A program made the translations under genes and the position numbers. The notes under the pieces were generated by a model. The model was given only the letters and a program-made list of their open reading frames with translations. It searched no databases and had not been told where the DNA came from. From contig NZ_UXAU01000009.1 in NCBI RefSeq assembly GCF_900609065.1, forward strand, positions 186,001 to 250,000: a stretch of 64,000 nucleotides of DNA. The letters are read 5' to 3'. The stretch comes from Arthrobacter ulcerisalmonis. GTDB taxonomy: Bacteria; Actinomycetota; Actinomycetes; Actinomycetales; Micrococcaceae. Below, one piece after another: positions 19,074-28,211 of the stretch (position 1 is its first letter; each line of letters begins with the position of its first letter).

Positions 19074-19691
19074 TCAGGATTCCTTGACGATGATGCTGCC
19101 CACTTGGGTTGCCAGCCGTCGCATGTCCTTGGTGACTTCCAGCAACTGATTGGCCACGTCACGGTTGCGTGAGTACTGGGCCCATTTCATGTCCGCGATC
19201 ATGTCCGCTACCCAGACGCGGTGGGTGCGTTCGGCGCGTTTGGTCAGCCTGAGGATCTCGATCCAGTAGTCCTCCAGGTCATCCAAGTTGTCCAGCCTGC
19301 GCATGGCGTTGACTGTCAGTTCTGCCTGGCGGCTGATGATTTCCAGCTGGTCTGCTGCGCGCTTGGGGAGCCGGTCCAGCTTGTAAAGGGCCACGAGTTC
19401 CGCTGCGGCGTCCAGCTTCTCCATGGCTTCGATGAGCCACCGCGACAGGGAGTACATGTCCTCGCGGGGGAGGGGGTTTACAAAGCTGCTTCGCATGTGG
19501 GTCAAGAGGGCGAACTGGAGTTCAGCGGCCTTGGCTTCATGGTTGTGCATGTCTTCGACCAGTTTGGCGTGCTCTGCGGCAGGGACACCAAGAATTTCCG
19601 CCAAGGTTGCCGTGGCCATGGCAACTTGCTGGGCCAGCTGCGAAAGCAGGTTCAGCCCGGCGGGCTCCTGGGGGAAAAGGCGCAGCTTCAC
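19074..19691 (-). CDS. DUF47 (PhoU-like) protein paired with PiT
   Basis: A 205-residue helical protein starting at GTG (VKLRLFPQEPAGLNLLSQLAQQ), the usual start of actinobacterial DUF47 proteins; longer upstream readings lack the family pattern. The fold is a PhoU-like helical bundle (EDMHNHEAKAAEL, ALYKLDRLPKRAADQ). DUF47 genes nearly always precede a PiT transporter and are thought to regulate it or assist it. Here the two genes nearly overlap. Confidence 0.85.
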   Translation of the reverse strand: MKLRLFPQEPAGLNLLSQLAQQVAMATATLAEILGVPAAEHAKLVEDMHNHEAKAAELQFALLTHMRSSFVNPLPREDMYSLSRWLIEAMEKLDAAAELVALYKLDRLPKRAADQLEIISRQAELTVNAMRRLDNLDDLEDYWIEILRLTKRAERTHRVWVADMIADMKWAQYSRNRDVANQLLEVTKDMRRLATQVGSIIVKES

Positions 19692-19826
19692 GTAGTACCG
19701 GTCTCCGAAGAAGTAGAGGCAAAATGTGCTGTGCCGTGTGACTTGACCTCGGCCGCAACTAACGTTAACTCTACCGGCATCAATTTGCCGCCAAGAACTT
19801 ATGCCAGCTGTAGAGGGCATAAAAAT

Positions 19827-19910
19827 GGTGCCGAACCGGATACGCCTCTCGGCGGTAGGCCGCTCTAGGCGGCTAAATGTTGAAGCCCGGGGGTTTCGCG
19901 GCTCGGCACC
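19827..19910. other. Structured intergenic element, unassigned
   Basis: An 8-bp inverted repeat GGTGCCGA / TCGGCACC (19827-19834 and 19903-19910) encloses further GC-rich stems built from GGCGG/CCGC blocks. It lies between the DUF47 gene and the next minus-strand gene. It may be a terminator for the latter, a small RNA or an attenuator. Confidence 0.3.
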
Positions 19911-19981
19911 GATTTCAGTGTTCTACGTTGGTTGGCTCAAGTCAACCTTGACAGAAAGCGCCCTCACTGGGTTGTCTGCTG

Positions 19982-20641
19982 CTAGTCGAGTTCGCCCAGC
20001 CGCCAGGCATTGGCAGCGTGTTCCAGGTCTTCTGCTGTTTTGACCAATTGGTGCGAGTTGCGGGTTAGTTTGCTGGCATGCGCTTCGTTGGAGTGCTCGG
20101 CGCCGTCCGCCAGTGTTGCCTGGCCCAGGGCGACGACGCGGCAAAACGCAGCCGAACGTTCCAGCGCAACGTCAAATTCGCCGTCGAACGCGCCGGAAAG
20201 GATGGCGTCCGCCATGGCTGTCATTTCCTCGGCACCCGGCGGCTCAGCGGCGCCAGCAACCACGTGTGCGACCTGTGCGGTGTCCTTGCCGGCGCGGAAA
20301 TACACCGAAACTCGCTCGGGGTCCTGGACTGTTGCCGCACGGAGGGCATAAAGGCGCCAGAGTGCTCCGGGCAGTGACCTGGCCGGGCTTTCCGCCCACA
20401 TCTCGGCGATCGCGTCCAGGCCCTGTTCATCCGCTAGTTTGACCAGCTGTTCGGTGATGACTGGGTCGTCGCTGCCGCGACCGTGCCGGACCAGGGCCTG
20501 GGCGGCAAGGTGCGCAGCCTCCGACACGCGCGCGGGATCTGCGCCGCCGGCGAAAGGTTCGAAGTCGATGGGGGCGAAAGGCTTCGGCTTGTGATGCCGG
20601 TTCGCGCCGCCGTAGGGAGTGGGTGCAGCTTGCTCGCTCAT
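19982..20641 (-). CDS. Conserved actinobacterial hypothetical protein (219 aa)
   Basis: A soluble, mainly helical protein with a proline-rich, basic N-terminus (MSEQAAPTPYGGANRHHKPKP) and an alanine-rich helical body (ARVSEAAHLAAQALVRHG, EMTAMADAILSG). Similar proteins are found in Micrococcaceae, often with a misleading RNA polymerase label. No catalytic motif is visible. Monocistronic, upstream of and divergent from tRNA-Lys. Confidence 0.6.
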   Translation of the reverse strand: MSEQAAPTPYGGANRHHKPKPFAPIDFEPFAGGADPARVSEAAHLAAQALVRHGRGSDDPVITEQLVKLADEQGLDAIAEMWAESPARSLPGALWRLYALRAATVQDPERVSVYFRAGKDTAQVAHVVAGAAEPPGAEEMTAMADAILSGAFDGEFDVALERSAAFCRVVALGQATLADGAEHSNEAHASKLTRNSHQLVKTAEDLEHAANAWRLGELD

Positions 20642-20873
20642 GCCACCACGCTACTCCTGTGCTGCCGGTGAAATCGAGGGCGGCCGTGGGGAGCGTTCGG
20701 AACGCCTCCCGCCGCTGTTCGGATGCGCGGTTTCCGGGCGCTGGGCGGCTTCTACTGATGCACGACGGCGGTACGTCCCGCCGGTGCCAAAGCGCCAGCT
20801 TTCATGGGTTAGAGTATTAACGTCCAGAAATGGACCGAGCCGGAGCCTTGTGCACAGCACACGAATCCGGCCG

Positions 20874-20946
20874 GGGCCTTTAGCTCAGTTGGTAGAGCAT
20901 CGGACTTTTAATCCGTGGGTCGTGGGTTCGAACCCCACAGGGCCCA
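20874..20946 (+). tRNA. tRNA-Lys (anticodon UUU)
   Basis: A full cloverleaf of 73 nt. The acceptor GGGCCTT pairs with AGGGCCC (one G-U), the D-arm is GCTC/GAGC, the anticodon loop CTTTTAA gives UUU, and the T-arm is GTGGG-TTCGAAC-CCCAC. The discriminator is A. CCA is not encoded. A terminator hairpin follows. Confidence 0.97.
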
Positions 20947-20968
20947 CTCTTCATTCCGAAGAGTGAGA

Positions 20969-21012
20969 AATCCCCCGGCAACCTTGCGTGAGCAAGGATG
21001 CCGGGGGATTTT
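20969..21012 (+). terminator. Terminator after tRNA-Lys
   Basis: The outer stem AATCCCCCGGCA pairs with TGCCGGGGGATT, the inner stem CCTTGC-GTGA-GCAAGG continues it, and TTTT follows. A shorter hairpin (ACTCTTC/GAAGAGT) lies between it and the tRNA. Confidence 0.85.
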
Positions 21013-21560
21013 GCCGTCTCTGGGGACTGGTGTGGTGGGTTTGTCGGTTGGGGGAATTGGGATTTGCGTGCCGGGGTGCGTGTCCGAGATGCGGCCGAGT
21101 TCCCGTCCTGACCGAATTGAGCGTCCGGCTGCGCCCCGCGGCTCGCAGCCTCGACCCTCTGGTTTTCCAGCCTCCGTAAGCTTGGTCCCATCCGTCGTTC
21201 GCCCTCGGCAACCGGCGTCTGGACGCTCGGCCACGCCAAGCGTTCGTCCCTCTGGGCGTCCAGCGTCCGTACGCTCGGCCCCATCCGGTGTTCGGCTTCT
21301 TCGCGCCCGCACGCTTGGGCCCATCCGGCCCTTGCCCGCTCGCCTACTGGCCTACTCGGCCATCCGGCTCACGAACGAGGTGGGTACGGGCACCTCGCCG
21401 TAGGTTTACAGTCCGCCTTGGTGCTGCGACTTATGGTCTTTTCGGAGGCTGGATGATTTGGCCTGAGTTATGGTGCGAACAAGGTTCTGATGGGTGAATT
21501 TTTTGGGCTGGAAATGGGGTTTGGCCTGAAATTGTCGTACCCCTTTTCTATAATTGAGGT
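21013..21560. repeat. Gene-free stretch with degenerate repeats
   Basis: No credible gene is visible. Between about 21165 and 21335 a motif like CCGTACGCTCGGCCCCATCC recurs three or four times with variation (near 21172, 21224, 21267 and 21308), about 42-52 bp apart. The last 150 bp are AT-richer and probably hold the promoter of the DUF222 gene. Confidence 0.4.
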
Positions 21561-23672
21561 ATGGGTAACGGGGTTGTTGTCGGTGCTGGTGGTGGGGCTG
21601 ATATCCGCTCTGCTGTGGCGTCGATCGCTGCATTGGTCGACCAACTTTCTGGCGTCGTGTCCGGCCCGGCCGGCACGCTCAGCACCACCAACACCCGTTC
21701 TACCGCCGACGCTAGTGACGCTAGTGACTCTGGCGCTGATGGCGCTGTTGCCCTTGCTGGTTCTTCTGTCGCCGGCGCTTTCGACGAGGGTGATCCGTTG
21801 CGGGATTTTGCTGATTCGTGTTTGTCGGGGTTGGAGGTGTTGGCGCGGGTGGAGGCTGCCACGGCGGCGGCGAAGGTTCGTTTGGTGGCGGCGTATGCGG
21901 AGGCCGCTGAGTTGCTGGCCCCACCCTCAGCAAACGGGACCGGGTCTGGGGCTGGGTCGTCGTCGGTGGGGATGTGTGTGGTCTCTGAGGTCGCGTGTGT
22001 GTTGACGATCGGCGAGCGGGCCGCGTCCGCGCTGTTGTGTGAGGCGCAGGCGTTGACGAGGTCGTTGCCGGTGGTGCTGGGAGCCTTGCAAGCCGGGACG
22101 ATTTCCTGGCAGCACGCCCGCGTCGTGGTCGATGAAACCACCGGCCTCACACCCGACGCCGTGACAGCGGTCGTGACGCATTTCTTCGGCACGGACACGG
22201 TGAACCCACCAGGCCAGACCACCCAAGAAACCCTGGACGGTTTGGACAGCGTGAACGGTCTCGATGGCCTGGCTGATGTCCCGGGTGCTGGTGTTGGGGG
22301 TGTGGTGGTGTCGCGGTTCCGTCGGAAGGTGCGGGGGTGGCGGGAGCGTCATCATCCTGAGTCGTTGGAGGCCCGGCATGTGAAGGGTGTGGCGGATCGT
22401 CGGGTGGAGTTCTGCCCTGATCGGGACGGGATGGGCTGGCTGTCGTTGTATTTACCGGGGGAGACGGCGTGTGCGGTGTGGAATAAGACCACGGCACTGG
22501 CTAGGGGGTTGCAAGGCCCCAACGAGGACCGGACGTTGACGCAGCTACGGGCTGATGTCGCGGCCGGGCTCCTCCTCAACGGTGCAGGCCACCACCTGGG
22601 TACGGATGCGGGGTTCGGTGCGGGGGTGCGGGCTGAGGTGTTGGTGACGGTGCCGGTGTTCTCGTTGTTGGGCCTCACGGAAGAACCGGGTGAGGTGGAG
22701 GGGTTTGGCCCGGTGCCAGCATCGGTGGCGCGGCGGTTGGTTGCTGATGGGGCGCAGTCGTTGTACAGGGTGTTGGTCGATCCCCGGGATGGGGCGCCGT
22801 TGGAATTGGGGAGGACGAGGTACCGGTTATCGGAAGGACTGAAGCGGTGGATCCGGTTACGTGATGGTGGGTGTACGTTCCCGGGGTGTAGTAATCAGTG
22901 TCTGGATAACGAGAATGATCACTTGACCGCGTGGGCTGACGGCGGCGGGACCGGGGTCCGTAATCTGGGACAGGTCTGCCCGAAGCATCACCGGTTGAAG
23001 CACCAATCGACATGGACCCCCACCGGAGCGACGAAGGACACCTCACCAGGGTGGACATCCCCGAGTGGGAGGTACTATCCGGCGGAACCACCCGAAAGGG
23101 AACCCACCCACCTCCCACCAGATCCCCTCACCCAGACAGGCGGCGGTGGTGGTGTGATCAGTGCTGGGAGCGGTGGTGAGATCAGTGCTGGGTTGGCACC
23201 AGAACCACAGCTGGAAGCAGAGCTGCCGCCTGCGCTGGAGTTGGAACCAGCGGGGGTGTTGGAGCCAGAGCTAGAGCCGCAGCTGCCTGCAGCGCTGGAA
23301 CGGGACGAGGTGCCCGAGTCCGCAGGAGAACAGGAACCGAACGTGCTAGCGGAGTTGGTTTCGGTGGACCCGGTGGACCCGGTATCCGAGGTGGTTCGGG
23401 TTTCGGTTCCGGAGCAGGGGCCGGGGACAGTCTCCTGGATCGTGCCCGCAAAGTCCGAGCGACGAGTTGTACTGTCCTCGCTCAAAGACCTGCACCGTCC
23501 AGCTGATGCCCTGCCAGGTGAGAGGCTGTCATCAACCTCGGCCCGGAAGAGCCGATCCCGAGACCAGAAACAAACCAGCAAACGAGCGAACACGCGGCCC
23601 AAGACGCGGTCCAACAAACGCCCCAGCCCCCTCGAACTCGCCCTCACCGACTACCTCGCAGCAGAACACTGA
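21561..23672 (+). CDS. DUF222 / HNH endonuclease-domain protein (13E12 family)
   Basis: A 703-residue protein. The N-terminal DUF222 domain (about 60-400) is followed by an HNH nuclease motif at about 435-485 (RLRDGGCTFPGCSNQC, NENDHLTAWADGGGT, VCPKHHRLKHQ). Then comes a long acidic, repetitive tail rich in Glu, Pro and Leu (about 540-640) and a basic C-terminus (KSRSRDQKQTSKRANTRPK). Such genes occur in many copies in Arthrobacter and mycobacterial genomes and were described as 13E12 repeats. Their role is unproven. The ATG follows weak upstream AT-rich DNA. Confidence 0.85.
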   Translation: MGNGVVVGAGGGADIRSAVASIAALVDQLSGVVSGPAGTLSTTNTRSTADASDASDSGADGAVALAGSSVAGAFDEGDPLRDFADSCLSGLEVLARVEAATAAAKVRLVAAYAEAAELLAPPSANGTGSGAGSSSVGMCVVSEVACVLTIGERAASALLCEAQALTRSLPVVLGALQAGTISWQHARVVVDETTGLTPDAVTAVVTHFFGTDTVNPPGQTTQETLDGLDSVNGLDGLADVPGAGVGGVVVSRFRRKVRGWRERHHPESLEARHVKGVADRRVEFCPDRDGMGWLSLYLPGETACAVWNKTTALARGLQGPNEDRTLTQLRADVAAGLLLNGAGHHLGTDAGFGAGVRAEVLVTVPVFSLLGLTEEPGEVEGFGPVPASVARRLVADGAQSLYRVLVDPRDGAPLELGRTRYRLSEGLKRWIRLRDGGCTFPGCSNQCLDNENDHLTAWADGGGTGVRNLGQVCPKHHRLKHQSTWTPTGATKDTSPGWTSPSGRYYPAEPPEREPTHLPPDPLTQTGGGGGVISAGSGGEISAGLAPEPQLEAELPPALELEPAGVLEPELEPQLPAALERDEVPESAGEQEPNVLAELVSVDPVDPVSEVVRVSVPEQGPGTVSWIVPAKSERRVVLSSLKDLHRPADALPGERLSSTSARKSRSRDQKQTSKRANTRPKTRSNKRPSPLELALTDYLAAEH

Positions 23673-23727
23673 CCCACAAGCCTGAGCGGGAAAACCCAAG
23701 CTCCGAAACGGCGTCCACTTCGACCCC

Positions 23728-24256
23728 CTAGATGTATTGACCTGACAGGTTAGTAACGCGGCTTGCCGGTGGCTGACCTTTCAGTGAAGTGTGGCCTCGG
23801 CGATGATTGTAGTGATGGAGCCATTCGCAGAAAGTCACAACAGGGACTTCTCCCGGCTTTATTGACTCCTTGACCTATCCTTCGGGCAGGTCAATGGCTC
23901 TGCCCTGGCGCCGGTGGCCGCCGCCGTGAGGGATCTGGCCGAGTTTCTTGATGTCCACGTGCACCAGGTCCCGGGGCCCTCGTGCTCGTAGCGGCGGATC
24001 ACCCTGCCGGTGGCGCGGTCCAACCAGGACAGCCTGGCCAGCCCGAACTTCGAGAGCACCCGATGCGCCGTGGAAGGGTGGATTCCCAACAGGTAGCCGA
24101 TCCGCGCCGGACCCCACCGGCGGTTGACTCTGATCGCAATGATCCGCCGTTCCCGCTGTGGGGACGTTTTCCGCGGCGAGGTGCGGGGCCGGCTTTAGGC
24201 ATCCTGCATGCTGGCCTGGACTCCCGACAAGCCCAACCCCACTCGGAGGTCTTTTT
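23728..24256 (-). pseudogene. IS481-family transposase, decayed
   Basis: Fragments of one transposase are spread over frames. Around 24180-23950 reads RRIIAIRVNRRWGPARIGYLLG and STAHRVLSKFGLARLSWLDRATG. A frameshift leads into DLVHVDIKKLGQIPHGGG, then an internal deletion removes most of the catalytic core, and the C-terminus reads FCEWLHHYNHRRGHTSLKGQ then PPASRVTNLSGQYI. The parts are those of the IS481/integrase-core group. Not functional. Confidence 0.85.
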
Positions 24257-24303
24257 TGTCACCTAACCACGCCGCATGTCCCTAACGTCCGTGGTCAATA
24301 CAC
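23731..24303. mobile_element. Remnant of an IS481-type insertion sequence
   Basis: Both ends keep the inverted repeat TGTATTGACC (23733-23742, and its complement at 24293-24302). Each end is flanked by CTAG (23728-23731 and 24304-24307), which could be a 4-bp target duplication. Being palindromic, CTAG may instead be an extension of the repeat. The internal transposase is deleted and frameshifted. Confidence 0.75.
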
Positions 24304-24309
24304 CTAGGT

Positions 24310-24537
24310 GACCATCTTGCCGGACTCCGCACCGTCCGTTGGGCGGCTGCCACCGGCGAACACTTGGTGGCGCAGGTAGCTGTGGCGAGCATCGACGACC
24401 TGAGCCACATCGTGGCAGACCTGCGACGCCAAGACGGCGTTTTCACCGTCCACTCCTCCATCTACGCGGAGATTTTCAAGCGCAGCACCGTCCCTTACCT
24501 GGACGGCAACCCCATAGACCCGGCGTCGAGTACCTGA
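24310..24537 (+). pseudogene. Lrp/AsnC-family regulator, C-terminal fragment
   Basis: The open frame running out of the IS end reads DHLAGLRTVRWAAATGEHLV, then AQVAVASIDDLSHIVADLRR, then QDGVFTVHSSIYAEIFKRST, ending VPYLDGNPIDPASST. This is the C-terminal effector (RAM) domain pattern of Lrp/AsnC regulators. The helix-turn-helix half and the start are missing: the frame is open only from the IS boundary, and no N-terminal part is found on the other side of the IS. Confidence 0.65.
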
Positions 24538-24601
24538 GGGAGTGCGCACTCGCACTCCCACTGCTCCACAACGCATGACGGGCGCCGTCCCAGGTGGGAA
24601 G

Positions 24602-25192
24602 ATGTGCCTCATGGAACTGCACATCACTGGCGACCCCGCGGCGGACAAACTACTCAGCGAGGATCCTTTTGCACTGCTGACCGGCATGTTGTTGGACCAG
24701 CAGGTGACCATGGAGTCTGCCTTTGCCGGCCCAGAGAAGATCAAGAGCCGGATCGGCACCATGGATCCCGGAACCTTGGCCGCCCAGGACCCTCAGGCGT
24801 TCGTCGAGATGTTCAAGGAACGCCCTGCGGTGCACCGGTTCCCCGGTTCCATGGCCGGCCGGGTCCAAGCGCTCGCCGACACTGTGGAGCGTGACTGGGG
24901 CGGCGACGCGACAGCGATCTGGACCCAGGACGACCCTGACGGTGCCGAAGTGTTGCGCCGGCTCAAGGCGCTGCCCGGCTTCGGGGAGCAGAAAGCCAAG
25001 ATCTTCCTTGCGTTGTTGGGCAAACAGCGCGGGTTGCAAGCGGCTGGGTGGCGCGAAGCTGCCGGGCACTACGGCGACGAAGACGCCTACCTGTCGGTTG
25101 CCGACATTGTGGATCCCGATTCCCTTCTCAAGGTTCGGGCCAATAAGCAGGCCGCAAAAGCGGCGGCGAAAGCGGCAAAAACCAGCCCATAG
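24602..25192 (+). CDS. HhH-GPD family DNA-repair-like protein
   Basis: A 196-residue protein of the uncharacterised actinobacterial HhH-GPD group. Features: LLTGMLLDQQVTMESAFAGP near the N-terminus, the helix-hairpin-helix LKALPGFGEQKAKIFLALLG (about 125-145), and a following acidic patch DIVDPDS where glycosylases carry the catalytic aspartate. The tail is alanine/lysine-rich. ATG 24602 or 24611 could be the start; the latter has a better gap to GGGAAG. Base-excision activity is inferred from the family. Confidence 0.8.
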   Translation: MCLMELHITGDPAADKLLSEDPFALLTGMLLDQQVTMESAFAGPEKIKSRIGTMDPGTLAAQDPQAFVEMFKERPAVHRFPGSMAGRVQALADTVERDWGGDATAIWTQDDPDGAEVLRRLKALPGFGEQKAKIFLALLGKQRGLQAAGWREAAGHYGDEDAYLSVADIVDPDSLLKVRANKQAAKAAAKAAKTSP

Positions 25193-25235
25193 TGGAGTTA
25201 GAAATCACCATTTTGGCTTCGGTGTAGCTGCTTGT

Positions 25236-25282
25236 GATATTACAGAAATATCAGCGGTCTAGGGTGGGCTAGGCGCAGCCTA
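25236..25282. promoter_or_regulatory. Two inverted repeats upstream of the urease operon
   Basis: GATATT-ACAGA-AATATC (25236-25252) and TAGGC-GCA-GCCTA (25270-25282) lie 28-75 bp before ureA. They are the only clear dyads in the urease promoter region and are candidate operator sites (nitrogen or nickel control is conceivable). No regulator can be named. Confidence 0.4.
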
Positions 25283-25309
25283 ATTTTGCCATCCTGAAAG
25301 GACCAATCA

Positions 25310-25612
25310 ATGCACTTATTGCCGCGTGAGCAGGAAAAACTCCTGATCGTGGTGGCCGCTGATCTGGCGCGCAGGCGCCAAGGCCGGGGACTGAAGCTCA
25401 ACTTCCCCGAAGCGGTGGCGATCATCACCTACGAGCTCGTCGAAGGGGCCCGGGACGGCCGTTCCGTCGCCGATCTGATGAGCTACGGGAGCACGTTGCT
25501 CCGCCGCGAGGACGTCATGGAAGGCGTGCCCGAAATGATCTCAGACGTCCAGGTCGAGGCCACCTTCCCTGACGGCACCAAGCTGGTCACCGTCCACAAT
25601 CCGATTCGCTGA
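25310..25612 (+). CDS. ureA: Urease subunit gamma
   Basis: A 100-residue structural subunit ([52 protein letters not shown]). It assembles with UreB and UreC into the (abc)3 urease that hydrolyses urea to ammonia and carbamate. The ATG follows GAAAGGA. First gene of ureABCEFGD. Confidence 0.97.
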   Translation: MHLLPREQEKLLIVVAADLARRRQGRGLKLNFPEAVAIITYELVEGARDGRSVADLMSYGSTLLRREDVMEGVPEMISDVQVEATFPDGTKLVTVHNPIR

Positions 25613-25622
25613 AAGGCTGGCA

Positions 25623-25964
25623 ATGATTCCAGGAGAGTACGTTCTGCTTACAGAACCGATCATCGCCAACGCTGGCCGCGAGGCGATCGAGGTGCACGTG
25701 GTGAACACCGGAGACCGTCCCGTCCAGGTGGGCTCGCACTACCATTTCGCCGAAGCCAACGCTGCGCTGAAGTTTGACCGCCAAGCAGCCTACGGTCGCA
25801 GGTTGGACATCCCGGCCGGCACGGCATCCCGCTTTGAGCCGGGTGACTCCCGCAGCGTACGGCTGATTGAACTCGCGGGTTCCCGGGAAGTGTATGGCCT
25901 GTCCGACGCCGTCAACGGCCCCCTGGCAAACGCCGCGGCCGTCAATGGAAAGGCAGCCAAATGA
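25623..25964 (+). CDS. ureB: Urease subunit beta
   Basis: A 113-residue subunit with the hallmark [20 protein letters not shown] (about residues 30-49) and [18 protein letters not shown]. Its last bases overlap the ureC start by 4 nt (ATGA), giving translational coupling. Confidence 0.97.
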   Translation: MIPGEYVLLTEPIIANAGREAIEVHVVNTGDRPVQVGSHYHFAEANAALKFDRQAAYGRRLDIPAGTASRFEPGDSRSVRLIELAGSREVYGLSDAVNGPLANAAAVNGKAAK

Positions 25965-27718
25965 GTTTTGAAATTCCCCGCCGGCAATACGCGGACCTTT
26001 ACGGACCCACCACGGGCGACAAAATCCGCCTCGCGGACACCGAATTATTTCTCGAAATCGAAAAAGACCTCACGCTTTACGGCGAAGAAGTGGTTTTTGG
26101 CGGCGGCAAAGTCATCCGCGACGGTATGGGCCAAAACGGCCAGGTAACGCGCGACGGCGGCGGGCTGGGTGACGATGTCCCGGACACCGTCATCACCAAC
26201 GCCATCATTTTGGACTACAGCGGCATCTACAAGGCCGACATCGCCATCCGGGACGGCCATATTCTCCGGATCGGCAAAGCTGGCAACCCGCAGATTACCG
26301 ACGGTGTGGACATTGTCATCGGCGCAGCCACAGAGGTCATTGCCGGCGAACGCAAGATCGTCACCGCCGGCGGGATCGACACCCACATCCACTTCATTTC
26401 CCCTGACCAGGTGCCCACCGCCCTCACCAGCGGCGTGACCACCATGATCGGTGGCGGCACCGGACCCGCCGAAGGTAGCAAGGCCACCACCGTCACCCCC
26501 GGCCGGTGGCACATCCACCGGATGCTGCAAGCCATCGAAGGGCTGCCCATCAACGTCGGCCTGTTCGGCAAAGGCCACGCGTCCGCCGTCGAACCCCTCG
26601 CCGAACAGATCCGCGCAGGCGCCGTCGGCTTGAAAGTCCATGAGGACTGGGGCGCCACCACGTCCTCGATCGACATGTCGCTCCGGGTTGCCGATGAGTA
26701 CGACGTTCAGGTTGCCATCCACACTGACACCCTCAACGAGTGTGGGTTCGTGGAAGACACCATCAAGGCCATTGACGGCCGAGTTATCCATACCTTTCAC
26801 ACCGAAGGCGCCGGCGGCGGCCACGCCCCGGACATTATCAAGATCGCGGCCCTGCCCAACGTGCTCCCCGCCTCCACCAACCCCACCCTGCCGTATACGC
26901 GCAACACGGTGGAGGAGCACCTGGACATGCTCATGGTCTGCCACCACCTCAACCCGGACATTCCGGAGGATGTGGCGTTCGCCGATTCGCGGATTCGTGC
27001 CGAAACCATCGCGGCGGAGGACGTCCTGCATGACCTGGGCGTTTTCTCTATCACCTCCTCCGACTCCCAGGCCATGGGCCGCGTGGGTGAAGTGGTGATC
27101 CGGACATGGCAGGTGGCGGACAAGATGAAAAAGCAGCGTGGCGTCCTCCACGATCCGCGCGGTGCAGCAGCCGCGGGGGAGCACGGGTCACCCGACAGCG
27201 ACAACTTCCGGCTCAAGCGCTACGTGGCGAAATACACCATCAATCCCGCGATCGCCCAAGGTATTGCCGATTCGATCGGTTCCGTGGAAGTTGGAAAGTT
27301 TGCCGACCTGGTCATCTGGGATCCGGCGTTCTTCGGCGTCAAACCCGAGACCGTCATCAAGGGTGGACAGGTTGCCTATGCCCTGATGGGCGATTCCAAC
27401 GGCTCCATCCCCACCCCGCAGCCACGCACCATGCGCCCCATGTTCGCCACTTTGGGCAAGGCGCTGCAGAAGTCCTCCATCACCTTCATGTCCAAGGCTG
27501 CCATCGAAGCAGGCGTCCCGGCGGAATTGGGACTGGAACGGGTCATCCGCCCGGTCTCCGGTATCCGGACGCTCACCAAGGCCGACCTCAAATACAACGA
27601 CGCGACGCCGGACATCCAGGTGGACCCCGAAACGTATGCCGTGACGGTGGACGGCCAGGAGGCCACCTGCGAGCCTTCCGACGTGCTGCCCATGGCGCAG
27701 CGCTACTTCCTTTTCTGA
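25961..27718 (+). CDS. ureC: Urease subunit alpha (catalytic)
   Basis: A 585-residue Ni-metalloenzyme of the amidohydrolase fold. Nickel ligands and the active site are visible: HIHFISPDQ, the carbamylated lysine in [14 protein letters not shown] (about Lys225), [24 protein letters not shown], and the flap cysteine/histidine in MVCHHLN. The C-terminus ends in the typical hydrophobic MAQRYFLF. Its likely urea sources include creatine through the creatinase at 2092-3348. Confidence 0.98.
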   Translation: MSFEIPRRQYADLYGPTTGDKIRLADTELFLEIEKDLTLYGEEVVFGGGKVIRDGMGQNGQVTRDGGGLGDDVPDTVITNAIILDYSGIYKADIAIRDGHILRIGKAGNPQITDGVDIVIGAATEVIAGERKIVTAGGIDTHIHFISPDQVPTALTSGVTTMIGGGTGPAEGSKATTVTPGRWHIHRMLQAIEGLPINVGLFGKGHASAVEPLAEQIRAGAVGLKVHEDWGATTSSIDMSLRVADEYDVQVAIHTDTLNECGFVEDTIKAIDGRVIHTFHTEGAGGGHAPDIIKIAALPNVLPASTNPTLPYTRNTVEEHLDMLMVCHHLNPDIPEDVAFADSRIRAETIAAEDVLHDLGVFSITSSDSQAMGRVGEVVIRTWQVADKMKKQRGVLHDPRGAAAAGEHGSPDSDNFRLKRYVAKYTINPAIAQGIADSIGSVEVGKFADLVIWDPAFFGVKPETVIKGGQVAYALMGDSNGSIPTPQPRTMRPMFATLGKALQKSSITFMSKAAIEAGVPAELGLERVIRPVSGIRTLTKADLKYNDATPDIQVDPETYAVTVDGQEATCEPSDVLPMAQRYFLF

Positions 27719-27731
27719 CCCAGGAGCTTTA

Positions 27732-28211
27732 GTGATTATCGAAAAAATAGTCGGAAACCTGCACGAGTTGCAGGCCCCCGATCCTTACGCTGGCAGGCAT
27801 GTGGAGAAAGTGGTGTTGCCCAGCGCCGAACTGGTGAAGCGCATCCAGCGCACCACCACAGACCACGGCCAGGAAATTGGGATCCGCTTGCCCGCCGGTT
27901 CACCGGACCTGCGCGACGGCGACATCCTGCACGTGGGAGATGACGGCTTGATCGTTGTTTCGGTGTTGCCCACTGACGTCCTGGTGATCGCGCCACGGAC
28001 CATCCACGAGATGGGCGTGGTGGCACACTCGCTGGGCAACCGGCACCTGCAAGCCCAGTTCTTCGACGCCACCTCCGAATACGCGGCCGAGGTCATGGTC
28101 TGCGCCTACGACCACACCGTGGAGGACTACCTCAACCACGTTGCCGTGCCCTATTCACGGCAGGAGCGCCTCATGCCGGTGCCATTCCGCCATGCCGAGC
28201 ACAGTCACTAG
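27732..28211 (+). CDS. ureE: Urease accessory protein UreE (nickel chaperone)
   Basis: A 159-residue metallochaperone that hands nickel to the UreDFG complex. The GTG start follows CAGGAG. It shows EIVG-type start IIEKIVGNLHEL, the RTTTDHGQEIGIRL motif, and a peptide-binding then metal-binding C-terminal domain (HSLGNRHLQAQFF). The C-terminal tail FRHAEHSH is only mildly histidine-rich, unlike Klebsiella UreE. Confidence 0.94.
   Translation: MIIEKIVGNLHELQAPDPYAGRHVEKVVLPSAELVKRIQRTTTDHGQEIGIRLPAGSPDLRDGDILHVGDDGLIVVSVLPTDVLVIAPRTIHEMGVVAHSLGNRHLQAQFFDATSEYAAEVMVCAYDHTVEDYLNHVAVPYSRQERLMPVPFRHAEHSH

Noticed and set aside
21561..23672. DUF222/HNH gene as an active homing element or group II intron
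   Set aside because: No intron RNA domains, reverse transcriptase or flanking duplication; such genes are dispersed stand-alone paralogues in actinobacteria.
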